NCBI GenBank assembly: GCA_031422315.1
Contig: JANOQN010000049.1
Span: 1 to 64,000 of the forward strand
Source of the DNA: JANNYA01 sp031422315
Lineage (GTDB): Bacteria > Pseudomonadota > Gammaproteobacteria > Xanthomonadales > SZUA-5
DNA: 64,000 nucleotides
Reading direction: 5' to 3'
The first letter of the stretch is position 1. The number at the start of each line of letters is the position of its first letter. A program made the position numbers and the translations under genes. This document shows positions 16,243 to 22,601 of the stretch, one piece after another. Below the pieces are notes generated by a model. It was not told where the DNA came from and made no database searches. It saw only the letters and a list, made by a program, of their open reading frames with translations.

Positions 16243-16482
16243 ATGCCCACAACGCTGACGCTGAAGAACATTCCGGTCGTGCTGTACGCACGCTTGAAAA
16301 CCTCGGCCGAGGCGCACCACGCAAGCATGAACAGTGAGGCGATTGTTTGCCTTGAGGCGGTGCTGCTGCCGACCAGGGCGGATGCAACAGAGCGGCCGGC
16401 GCGTGCGCTGCGCGCAACCTTGCCAGAGGGCAAGTTTCTTGGGCTTGACATAGATGCGCTCAAGCGCGGCGGGCGGGTGTGA
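16243..16482 (+). CDS. FitA/Arc-like ribbon-helix-helix antitoxin, orphan
   Basis: ATG 16243 has GGAG about 8 bases upstream and is preferred over the longer frame from 16186. The 79-residue product starts with TTLTLKNIPVVLYARLKTSA, the N-terminal strand and helix of FitA-like antitoxins, followed by HHASMNSEAIVCLEAVLLP. It ends with GKFLGLDIDALKRGGRV, like the toxin-binding tails of this family. A PIN toxin would be expected right after the stop, but only a short unrelated reading frame is present. It probably survives as an orphan. Confidence 0.75.
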   Translation: MPTTLTLKNIPVVLYARLKTSAEAHHASMNSEAIVCLEAVLLPTRADATERPARALRATLPEGKFLGLDIDALKRGGRV

Positions 16483-16598
16483 TCGACAAGAAGCTTCTTT
16501 AGGCTTTCCCAGCCCGCGCAGTGGCACTTTCTGCGCGCTATGCGGCGGTTTGACTGACGCCCCTCTCGATGGAGGACGCGCCGACTTGCATATGATTG

Positions 16599-16691
16599 CT
16601 ACGCCTTGAAAACCGCCCACTCTCCGCCTGCACCAATGGCACGAAACTCGCCCACCCAACTGCCGGCCTCTTCTGAACTTTCGTAGCGCAT
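16599..16691 (-). CDS. Possible 30-residue ORF, remnant or cassette end
   Basis: Downstream of the receiver-domain gene on the same strand an ATG at 16691 opens MRYESSEEAGSWVGEFRAIG and ends AVFKA at 16599. Composition looks protein-like, but there is no clear ribosome site and no recognised family. It could be the tail of a decayed cassette gene. The rest of the 16483-16744 gap shows nothing I can name. Confidence 0.25.
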   Translation of the reverse strand: MRYESSEEAGSWVGEFRAIGAGGEWAVFKA

Positions 16692-16744
16692 TTCGGTGCT
16701 TCCTTGAAACAGCGTGGCAAGAAGTCAGATGGCTTCGCCGACTG

Positions 16745-17425
16745 TCAGTCCTCACTCTTTAGCGCTGACAGAACGTACTCAAATAGCTCGGATGCCCGAT
16801 TGGTTGAGCCCTGTGCTCCTCTTGCGAGAGCTTCAGCCTTGTGTTCTGGCGCATTTGATCCTGCGTAGATAATGAACGGGACGCGATTACCTCCAGTGCG
16901 CAATGCGGAGAGAATCGTATAGCCAGCGCGCTCATCGGGTGGACGGCCCATATCTGAAATAACAACATCAACACGTTGTGATCTTAGATGAGCCAGCGCT
17001 TCATCGGTGGACTTTGCAATGATGAACCTCGCCCCAAGCGCTTCCAATGACTGACGTTCATAGACGTTGTTCTGGGGTCGATCGTCGACCCATAGGATTA
17101 CAGCTCGCTCCGCCTTGCGAATGACCTGCGGAGTTACGGCCTGCGAGACAATCTCAGCCGCCGCCCGAGGATCGCGGGGTGTTTCATCACCAGCGTTCGG
17201 CCTCGCGGCAGTGGCCGCCGCTAGTGCCGCCGCCGCCTCAGCCTTGCGTTTTGCGGTCGCTTCGAATCCGGCACCCTTTAGCGAAAACTCTCCGAGGCTC
17301 TCGAAGAACGACTTGAGCGAGGGACCGAATCGCACAAGGACGAAGCCGACCAGAATCGGCCAGGCCAGCGCACTGGCAAGCTTCGTAGCCGAGTCGATCA
17401 GCTTGACAATATCGTCGATGGACAA
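16745..17425 (-). CDS. Membrane-anchored receiver-domain protein (cassette-like gene)
   Basis: The 226-residue protein has one N-terminal membrane segment (about 15-35, ALAWPILVGFVLVRFGPSL), an Ala-rich linker (about 60-95) and a C-terminal response-regulator receiver fold. The acidic pair is in AVILWVDDRPQNN near 113 and the phosphorylatable Asp in VDVVISDMGRPPDE near 155. No output domain or kinase is attached or adjacent. The start is TTG at 17425, preceded by AGAGGAG with good spacing. It begins only 17 bases past the GTTAGGC end of an attC-like site, as integron cassette genes do. Partner kinase and role are unknown. Confidence 0.82.
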   Translation of the reverse strand: MSIDDIVKLIDSATKLASALAWPILVGFVLVRFGPSLKSFFESLGEFSLKGAGFEATAKRKAEAAAALAAATAARPNAGDETPRDPRAAAEIVSQAVTPQVIRKAERAVILWVDDRPQNNVYERQSLEALGARFIIAKSTDEALAHLRSQRVDVVISDMGRPPDERAGYTILSALRTGGNRVPFIIYAGSNAPEHKAEALARGAQGSTNRASELFEYVLSALKSED

Positions 17426-17441
17426 AGGTGTCTCCTCTAAG

Positions 17442-17524
17442 GCCTAACGTTGAATTCATCCGACATGCGGCCGAAAGTAGATAATAGCGCGATATCGCAA
17501 AGGGCCTGGATTGTTTTGTTGGGC
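17442..17524 (-). other. attC-like site, weaker candidate
   Basis: On the minus strand GCCCAAC (17524-17518) and GTTAGGC (17448-17442) match the integron R'' (RYYYAAC) and R' (GTTRRRY) boxes and bracket 83 bp. Inner L-box pairing is short (ATCC/GGAT). The receiver-domain gene starts just after R' and the zinc-ribbon gene ends just before R''. Position supports the call more than folding does. Confidence 0.45.
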
Positions 17525-17582
17525 GTTTGCGATTTAGATTGTCGCAACCGCGCCAACCGCACTAGAGATTTGCATTCGCCGA

Positions 17583-17855
17583 TCAGCTGCCGCCATCACC
17601 GGCGTCAAAGCTGCAGGTTATCGAAAATTCGCCACCTTCACCCGGGTCATTTCTGCCGAGCCGATCTAGCCTCAACTGCTCTCGCAACCTACGCTCATCG
17701 TCAATCCGCTCTTGCGCAAAGTGGGCTGAGCGTTCTGCCGCAGACATTGCAATGCCGGGTGCGAGCACGGCTTTGCAAGATTCACAAAATGGATAAAGAC
17801 GATTAAATACTCGAAACCCGCAATCTTGGCAGCGAAACTCCGCTAGTTCGACCAC
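17583..17855 (-). CDS. Small zinc-ribbon protein (cassette-like gene)
   Basis: The 90-residue protein carries two Cys pairs, FRCQDCGF near 9 and PFCESCKAVL near 25, forming a rubredoxin-type zinc ribbon. A basic/acidic helix follows (RSAHFAQERIDDERRLREQL), and the C-terminus is acidic and Gly-rich. The start is GTG 17855 with GAGGG seven bases upstream. It is bounded by attC-like sites at both ends on the minus strand, so it fits a single-gene integron cassette. Function is not predictable beyond metal binding; similar small ribbons often mediate protein or nucleic-acid contacts. Confidence 0.7.
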   Translation of the reverse strand: MVELAEFRCQDCGFRVFNRLYPFCESCKAVLAPGIAMSAAERSAHFAQERIDDERRLREQLRLDRLGRNDPGEGGEFSITCSFDAGDGGS

Positions 17856-17900
17856 TATTTATCCCTCATGTCATTGCGACGGATTGAAAGGTGCGCGAAG

Positions 17901-17986
17901 GTCCAACGTCCGCGTCATGCCGACGCCGCACAATAAATTGAAACGACCGACTCATACGGCGGTCGGATTGAGCCCGAGGTTAGAGA
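17901..17986 (-). other. attC-like recombination site
   Basis: On the minus strand the 86-bp site runs from CTCTAAC (one mismatch to RYYYAAC) to GTTGGAC (perfect GTTRRRY). The inner boxes GCTCAATCCGAC and GTCGGCATGACGC can pair with an extra unpaired base, the polarity signal of integron attC sites. Its left half is nearly identical to that of the site at 18911-19000. Confidence 0.65.
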
Positions 17987-18212
17987 CTGCATGATGCGAC
18001 TCCGAATGATTGCCCGACGGCGTCGGGGCTATGAGCTTCGGTGAGAGATGAACAATCACGTGGCCGCTGCTAGCTTGCTTTAAACGCGCGGCCTCGCAGA
18101 TAGCCCTTAGGTCATTACCATGTTTAAGCGCATATTCTTCGCGAATTTTGTGAACTTCTTGGATTAGGGTAGCAAGCTGCACAGACCACCTGCACGGCTC
18201 GATTTTCGACAA
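17952..18212 (-). CDS. Small hypothetical protein reading into an attC-like site
   Basis: The 86-residue frame has a coding-like core, TLIQEVHKIREEYALKHGND, then RAICEAARLKQASSGHVIVH. This resembles short proteins of the EVHKIREE type often found beside toxin-antitoxin genes, but I cannot name the family. The last residues (NLGLNPTAV) are encoded by the attC-like site itself, a feature often seen in cassette ORFs. Start is uncertain: TTG 18212 has AGGA too close, and GTG 18182 is an alternative. It follows the LprI-like gene by 59 bases and may share its cassette. Confidence 0.5.
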   Translation of the reverse strand: MSKIEPCRWSVQLATLIQEVHKIREEYALKHGNDLRAICEAARLKQASSGHVIVHLSPKLIAPTPSGNHSESHHAVSNLGLNPTAV

Positions 18213-18271
18213 TCCTATTGACTTGGGGGAAGTCCATTGTGGGAGGGTTAGGGCTCTCGAGCGAATTCATT

Positions 18272-18901
18272 TTACTTACCAACCTTTCTATAGATTGACT
18301 CTCCTTTCTCGCCGTTCTCCGTGACATGAAGTTGCTCGTTCCGATACCCGATGACCACGAACACGACGCCAAGTTGAGCCTCGGTCTGATGCTTGATGTC
18401 AATCTCGCAGTCTTTGAAGGTCCAAGAACCTCCCGAAAACTCTGGGCGATGATCGAGCCAGGAGTTGAAATCTCTTTCTGCGCCATTCATACCAAATGCC
18501 ATTTTTTCAAAGAAGCCGGAACCGGAACGACGTACCCAAGCACCGACAAGGTCGGTCTCTTGAACTGGGCAGGTACTTTCTTCCATTGCTTGAGTCTTGA
18601 GTGTCGCCATCCGACGAGTGTAAGCCTCGCGCAGACAGTCTTTCGACGAACATTTCCCGCGAACGTCGACTAGCCATCGAATTTGCCGCTGCTTCTCGGC
18701 TTCTGCTTCTTTAGAGTGGGTAATCCGCTCTTTGTAGATTTGCGCTAGCTGATCATCAAGGACGCCCAGACTGTTGTCGCTACATATCAACTTTTCCTGT
18801 GCAGTAGACGCTTTTGAACAATCGAAACTAGCGGCGCTTACGCTGTCCATGCCGCCAAGGGTGATGATAAGAGATATAATTATGGCGCGAAAGACGATCA
18901 T
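18272..18901 (-). CDS. LprI-like (DUF1311) secreted protein, cassette-like gene
   Basis: The frame is open to 19084 but ATG 18901 gives a clear Sec leader (FRAIIISLIITLGGMDSVSA) and lies 10 bases after the GTTAAGC end of the attC-like site. The mature protein opens with the four-Cys DUF1311/lysozyme-inhibitor-LprI N-terminal domain: FDCSKASTAQEKLICSDNSL near 24 and GKCSSKDCLREAYTRRM near 85. A second half of about 100 residues (GAWVRRSGSGFFEKM, then GGSWTFKDCEIDIKHQ) looks like a small beta domain. LprI-type proteins act in the periplasm or envelope. It is a typical adaptive cassette cargo by position. Confidence 0.75.
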   Translation of the reverse strand: MIVFRAIIISLIITLGGMDSVSAASFDCSKASTAQEKLICSDNSLGVLDDQLAQIYKERITHSKEAEAEKQRQIRWLVDVRGKCSSKDCLREAYTRRMATLKTQAMEESTCPVQETDLVGAWVRRSGSGFFEKMAFGMNGAERDFNSWLDHRPEFSGGSWTFKDCEIDIKHQTEAQLGVVFVVIGYRNEQLHVTENGEKGESIYRKVGK

Positions 18902-18910
18902 TCGATTGGC

Positions 18911-19000
18911 GCTTAACGCCGCGTCAAGCAAACGCCCGCCCGCAGTGGTTGGTTGCAAAGAAACACTTCCCCGGCGGTCGGCTTGAGCCAGAGGTTGGAC
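18911..19000 (-). other. attC-like recombination site
   Basis: On the minus strand GTCCAAC (19000-18994) and GTTAAGC (18917-18911) fit R'' and R' perfectly and bracket 90 bp. Inner boxes GGCTCAAGC and GCTTGACGC pair over TCAAGC, with GC-rich variable arms between (ACCGCCGG, GCGGGCGGGCG). The LprI-like gene begins 10 bases past R'. It is the best of the three sites. Confidence 0.7.
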
Positions 19001-19195
19001 GAAGCCGCTCCGCGGCAGAATTAAAAACAAAGGCACCTCATCGGCTAATGTGTACGGGCTTACGGAAGAAGGGAAACGCCCCATAAGGCTATCACCATGT
19101 CAGCGCCCACGCCAAAGCCGTCTTTCGACGGGTAGCGAGATTGATACCGAAATTGGCGAGCGAGGCGAGCATAGGTAAGCAAAAGCCAGTTTTTA

Positions 19196-19262
19196 TTAAC
19201 ACGTTGGCGTGATATGTTAACGAAATCGAATTCCATTAACATATGAGCGCTGACATGTTAAC
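19196..19262 (+). promoter_or_regulatory. Probable self-operator of the fic gene
   Basis: Repeated GTTAA half-sites cluster over the fic start: TTAACACGTT (19196-19205), ATATGTTAA (19212-19220), its exact inverted copy TTAACATAT (19236-19244, overlapping the ATG) and ATGTTAAC (19255-19262). The encoded Fic protein has a C-terminal winged-helix-like domain, so binding by its own product is a reasonable inference. Confidence 0.5.
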
Positions 19263-20361
19263 GCCAACCTACGTCATTCCGACATTGCCGCTTGCGGTTG
19301 ATCTGGAAACGCTGCCCGTTATGAAAGCTCTGGCGGGTGCTAACCGCGCTTTGGCTGAGCTTAAAGGTCGCGCGGCGGCGATTCCCAATCAGGCGATTCT
19401 AATCAACACACTCGCGTTGCAGGAAGCCAAAGCGTCGTCTGAAATTGAAAACATCGTCACAACCCAAGATGAGCTATTTCAAGCCGACGTTTTCCCTGAT
19501 GAGCAGCGCTCAGCGGCAGCAAAGGAAGTAGCGCTTTACCGGGATGCATTGCAGCTGGGCTACGCGCATTTACAAAAAAACGGATTGATCCCAAACTCCA
19601 TCCTGATTGCGATGTTTCAGCTGCTCAAGCGCCGATCAGGCGGCTTTCGCAGCACGCCCGGCACTGCGCTTAAAAATGAAGCGAGCGGTGATATTGTTTT
19701 TGTTCCGCCGCAGGACGTGCGCGAAATCAAGGATCACATGAGCGTGCTCGAGCGCTTTATCAACGACGACTCACAGTCGAATTTGGATCCCCTTATTAAA
19801 ATGGCGATCATTCACCACCAGTTTGAAAGCATCCACCCGTTTCCAGATGGCAATGGCCGCATTGGGCGGATTATCAACGTGCTTTACTTGACGCGAACCG
19901 GCTTAATTGATTCGCCGATTTTGTATTTGTCTCGCTACATTACGCAGACAAAATCTGAGTACTACCGTTTACTACAATCGGTGCGCGAAACTGGCAACTG
20001 GGAAGATTGGGTCATCTATATTTTGACCGCCGTAGCCCAAACCGCGCGCACCACGCTGCTGCTTGTTGAAGGTATACGCAGCCAAATGGCCGATATGAAA
20101 CAGCGTATGCGCAGCGAATTGCCCAAGCTCTACAGCCAAGAATTGCTCAATAACTTATTTCGCCACCCTTACACGCGGATCGAATTCGTACAGCAAGATT
20201 TAGGGCTGAAAGCACGCCAAAGCGCGGCAAAATATCTGGATGCGCTGGCGCTTGCTGGGTTTGTCCATAAACATAGCCAAGGCCGCAATAACTACTATAT
20301 CAATCGCGCATTAGTACGCCTATTTGTAACTGCATCGGGTGAGCGCGAAACCGAAATCTAG
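19243..20361 (+). CDS. Fic family protein with C-terminal winged helix
   Basis: The 372-residue protein has an N-terminal inhibitory helix with the (S/T)xxxE(G/N) motif (ASSEIENIVTTQDELF near 66), which marks class II Fic proteins. The Fic core has HPFPDGNGRIGRIINVLYL near 205, with catalytic His and the ATP-binding GNGR loop. A C-terminal winged-helix-like region follows (HPYTRIEFVQQDLGLKARQS, near 310). It should transfer AMP to a hydroxyl side chain of a target protein, or itself. ATG 19243 and 19255 are both possible; neither has a strong ribosome site. Its stop overlaps the convergent phosphatase-like gene by four bases. Confidence 0.9.
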   Translation: MSADMLTPTYVIPTLPLAVDLETLPVMKALAGANRALAELKGRAAAIPNQAILINTLALQEAKASSEIENIVTTQDELFQADVFPDEQRSAAAKEVALYRDALQLGYAHLQKNGLIPNSILIAMFQLLKRRSGGFRSTPGTALKNEASGDIVFVPPQDVREIKDHMSVLERFINDDSQSNLDPLIKMAIIHHQFESIHPFPDGNGRIGRIINVLYLTRTGLIDSPILYLSRYITQTKSEYYRLLQSVRETGNWEDWVIYILTAVAQTARTTLLLVEGIRSQMADMKQRMRSELPKLYSQELLNNLFRHPYTRIEFVQQDLGLKARQSAAKYLDALALAGFVHKHSQGRNNYYINRALVRLFVTASGERETEI

Positions 20362-20708
20362 TAGCAGGGCAAATAGCGCGCCATTTTTGCCTCTAAAAGG
20401 GCAATCAATGCCGGTGCCATGTAGTCAAAATCGTCGGGAATATCTAAGCAAACAACGCGCTTACCGTTCAAATGACGCTTGAACTTTTGCGATAGCTTCG
20501 TTCGATGCGCGCGTTCCATTACGAAGATAACTTCCGCCCATTCAAGTAGCTCGGGTGTAACTGGATTCTCGGCGTCATTTTTCAGACCCGCTGATTCGGT
20601 TTCGACGCGATTTGCAAAAATCTGCTCAGCGGTTGGGCTGCGCAAGCGGTTTTGACTGCAAATAAATAGAAAGCGATTTGGCAAAGCGTTTCCTTGTTTC
20701 GTCTTCAT
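20358..20708 (-). CDS. Low-molecular-weight protein phosphatase-like protein
   Basis: The 116-residue protein carries a CxxNxxRS-type loop in RFLFICSQNRLRSPTAEQIF near 12-30, related to the C-x5-R-S P-loop of LMW protein tyrosine phosphatases. Near the C-terminus DIPDDFDYMAPAL supplies candidate acidic residues, though the classical DPY motif is absent. It belongs to a short subgroup often annotated as phosphotyrosine phosphatase. Its ATG overlaps the dinB stop by four bases, so it is translationally coupled to the polymerase gene. Substrate is unknown. Confidence 0.8.
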   Translation of the reverse strand: MKTKQGNALPNRFLFICSQNRLRSPTAEQIFANRVETESAGLKNDAENPVTPELLEWAEVIFVMERAHRTKLSQKFKRHLNGKRVVCLDIPDDFDYMAPALIALLEAKMARYLPCY

Positions 20709-21892
20709 TTCATTGCCAATGCTCTTGCGCGCGTCAGCAGCTTTTTCGAATTGGTATCAAAGCGCACATTGATTCGATCAGTCAACGTATCGGCATCAGT
20801 TCCATGCGTATTGGCTGCAGCAAATAGATCATGCTGCTTAGTTTGACTAACGCTGGTTTTAGTTAAGCCGCTGGCGCTAACGCCTAACAAGCGCATCGAT
20901 GGCTTAGCATTGCGCAGTTCAGCCTTCCACCAGTCGGTCAATAACGCCTCAGCCACTTTGTACAACAAGTTAGTTTGCGCACTAGCCTGCGGCAGTTTGC
21001 GCTGCCGCGTTTGCGTCTCGAACGGCGGCTTGCGAAGCTTCAGCGTTAGCGTTTCGGCGCACCAGCCGCCGGTACGCAGCTTGCCCGCGACTTTCTCAAT
21101 GAGCTGCATCAGCGCGCTGCGAATTTCGCCCAGCTCGGTAAGATCTTCGGCGAACGTTACTTCTGCACCTATCGATTGCTCGGTGCGCGCGGCAACTTCG
21201 CGCTCGTCTAAGCCTTGCGCCAGTTGCAAAGCGCTGTGCGCGTGGTTGCCGAGCGCTTTTTGTAGGCGTGCCAACGATGCCTGCCGAAGCTCGCCGATCG
21301 TCCAGATGCCCTGGGCATTGAGCGCGCCTTGGGCTGTCGTACCAATCGTCCAAAGCCGCTGCACTGGCAGTGGATCTAGCTTGCTTTGCACCTGTTCTGG
21401 CAAAATTTCCAACAGGCCGTTTGGCTTGGATAGCTCACTCGCCATTTTAGCCAGCAGCTTGTTGTGCGCGATGCCGACACTGCAGTTCAATCCAGTCCGC
21501 TGCACTACTTGTTGCTTGACTCGTGCGCCGATTTTCATGGCGCTGCCGAATAGACTCAAGCTATGGGTGACGTCTAAAAACGCTTCATCTAAGGATAGCC
21601 CTTCGATCTGCGGTGTTTGCTCAGCAAAGATCTCAAACACGTGCTCTGAAACGGCTTGGTAGTGCGAAATTCTAGGCTCAATGTACACGCCCTGCGGGCA
21701 GAGCCTGCGCGCCACGGCGGTAGGCTGCGCCGAATGTACGCCGAATTTGCGCGCTTCATAGCTGGCGGTGGACACCACGCCGCGCTTGCCGGAATGCGCA
21801 ATGATTACTGGCTGGCCGATCAGCTCAGGCGCATCGCGCTGCTCGATTGCAGCATAAAACGCGTCCATGTCGACGTGCAAAATCGCCCGCAT
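20705..21892 (-). CDS. dinB: DNA polymerase IV (Y-family translesion polymerase)
   Basis: The 395-residue protein starts MRAILHVDMDAFYAAIEQRD, with the first catalytic Asp pair, and has GLSLDEAFLDVTHS near 100 with the remaining acidic residues. Helix-hairpin-helix elements lie near 175-215 and the little-finger domain fills the C-terminal third. It lacks an obvious C-terminal clamp-binding QLxLF motif, but the extreme C-terminus is short and I would not rely on that. It performs mutagenic lesion bypass. No LexA box was identified with confidence upstream of 21892. Confidence 0.95.
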   Translation of the reverse strand: MRAILHVDMDAFYAAIEQRDAPELIGQPVIIAHSGKRGVVSTASYEARKFGVHSAQPTAVARRLCPQGVYIEPRISHYQAVSEHVFEIFAEQTPQIEGLSLDEAFLDVTHSLSLFGSAMKIGARVKQQVVQRTGLNCSVGIAHNKLLAKMASELSKPNGLLEILPEQVQSKLDPLPVQRLWTIGTTAQGALNAQGIWTIGELRQASLARLQKALGNHAHSALQLAQGLDEREVAARTEQSIGAEVTFAEDLTELGEIRSALMQLIEKVAGKLRTGGWCAETLTLKLRKPPFETQTRQRKLPQASAQTNLLYKVAEALLTDWWKAELRNAKPSMRLLGVSASGLTKTSVSQTKQHDLFAAANTHGTDADTLTDRINVRFDTNSKKLLTRARALAMK

Positions 21893-21908
21893 GCTGGCTG
21901 CCTTCTAA

Positions 21909-22442
21909 TTAGCTCGGGCGCGGATGTAGCGCGCCGCATTTGCTACACGTGCGCAAGGTTTCGTTGTTGTAAAAGCGCTCAAACACTGCGGCAAACTGGG
22001 TTTCGATATTGCTCAACACGAAGCGCTCGTCATACAGCAAATGATTACAGGCTTGGCAATACCATTGCAGGCCATCTTGCTCATGCGCGAGCCGTTTGCG
22101 CTCAATCACTAAGCCTACCGAGCCCGCTTCCCGCTGCGGCGAATGTGGGATGCCTGCGGGTAGCAAAAACACTTCGCCCGCCTTGATCGGAATGCGGTGC
22201 AAGGCGCCTTCCAGTTGCACATTGAGATGCATGTGACCCTCGAGCTGGTAGAAAAACTCCGGGCCCTCATCGACATGAAAATCCGTGCGCGAATTTGGCC
22301 CACCCACCACCATGCAAATGAAATCTTGATTTTGCCAAAGCACTTTATTGCCGACCGGCGGCTTAAGCAGCGCGCGGTGCTCGGCGATCCAAGCCAATAA
22401 ATCAAACGGTAAACTTGGAAGTAGGTTGCGCGGAAGCGTCAT
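21909..22442 (-). CDS. nbaC: 3-hydroxyanthranilate 3,4-dioxygenase
   Basis: This 177-residue cupin iron dioxygenase carries the metal ligands in RTDFHVDEGPEFFYQLEGHM near 45-60 and PAGIPHSPQREAGS near 95. The C-terminal rubredoxin-like site typical of bacterial enzymes is present as WYCQACNH and RTCSKCGALHP. It opens the ring of 3-hydroxyanthranilate to a semialdehyde that leads to quinolinate for NAD synthesis or to catabolism. No other kynurenine-pathway gene is in the window. It is 16 bases upstream of dinB on the same strand. Confidence 0.95.
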   Translation of the reverse strand: MTLPRNLLPSLPFDLLAWIAEHRALLKPPVGNKVLWQNQDFICMVVGGPNSRTDFHVDEGPEFFYQLEGHMHLNVQLEGALHRIPIKAGEVFLLPAGIPHSPQREAGSVGLVIERKRLAHEQDGLQWYCQACNHLLYDERFVLSNIETQFAAVFERFYNNETLRTCSKCGALHPRPS

Positions 22443-22601
22443 GGGCTTATTTCCGGGAATTGAGATTGCTAACCACTATATATCCCGTAAAAGCGTTAGT
22501 GGCTAAACTACGAGATAAATTAATTAAATCAATGAATTACTTGCAAAAATAGAGTCGTTTTCTGAGTGGAGAGTGAAATCAGCCGAGGCTAATAGCCACC
22601 G

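Noticed and set aside
16483..16744. A PIN toxin following the FitA-like antitoxin
   Set aside because: No reading frame with the initial VDTN-like motif is present; only a seven-codon frame follows the antitoxin stop.
18210..18270. A fourth attC-like site between the LprI-like gene and the next small ORF
   Set aside because: A CCCTAAC box is present on the minus strand, but no matching GTTRRRY partner or inner pairing was found at a suitable distance.
19060..19242. 60-residue minus-strand frame upstream of fic
   Set aside because: It overlaps the probable fic operator, has no ribosome site and shows no coding pattern.
20910..21662. 250-residue plus-strand open frame
   Set aside because: It lies fully antisense to dinB, is rich in Ser, Cys and Arg, and shows no family pattern; dinB on the other strand is unambiguous.
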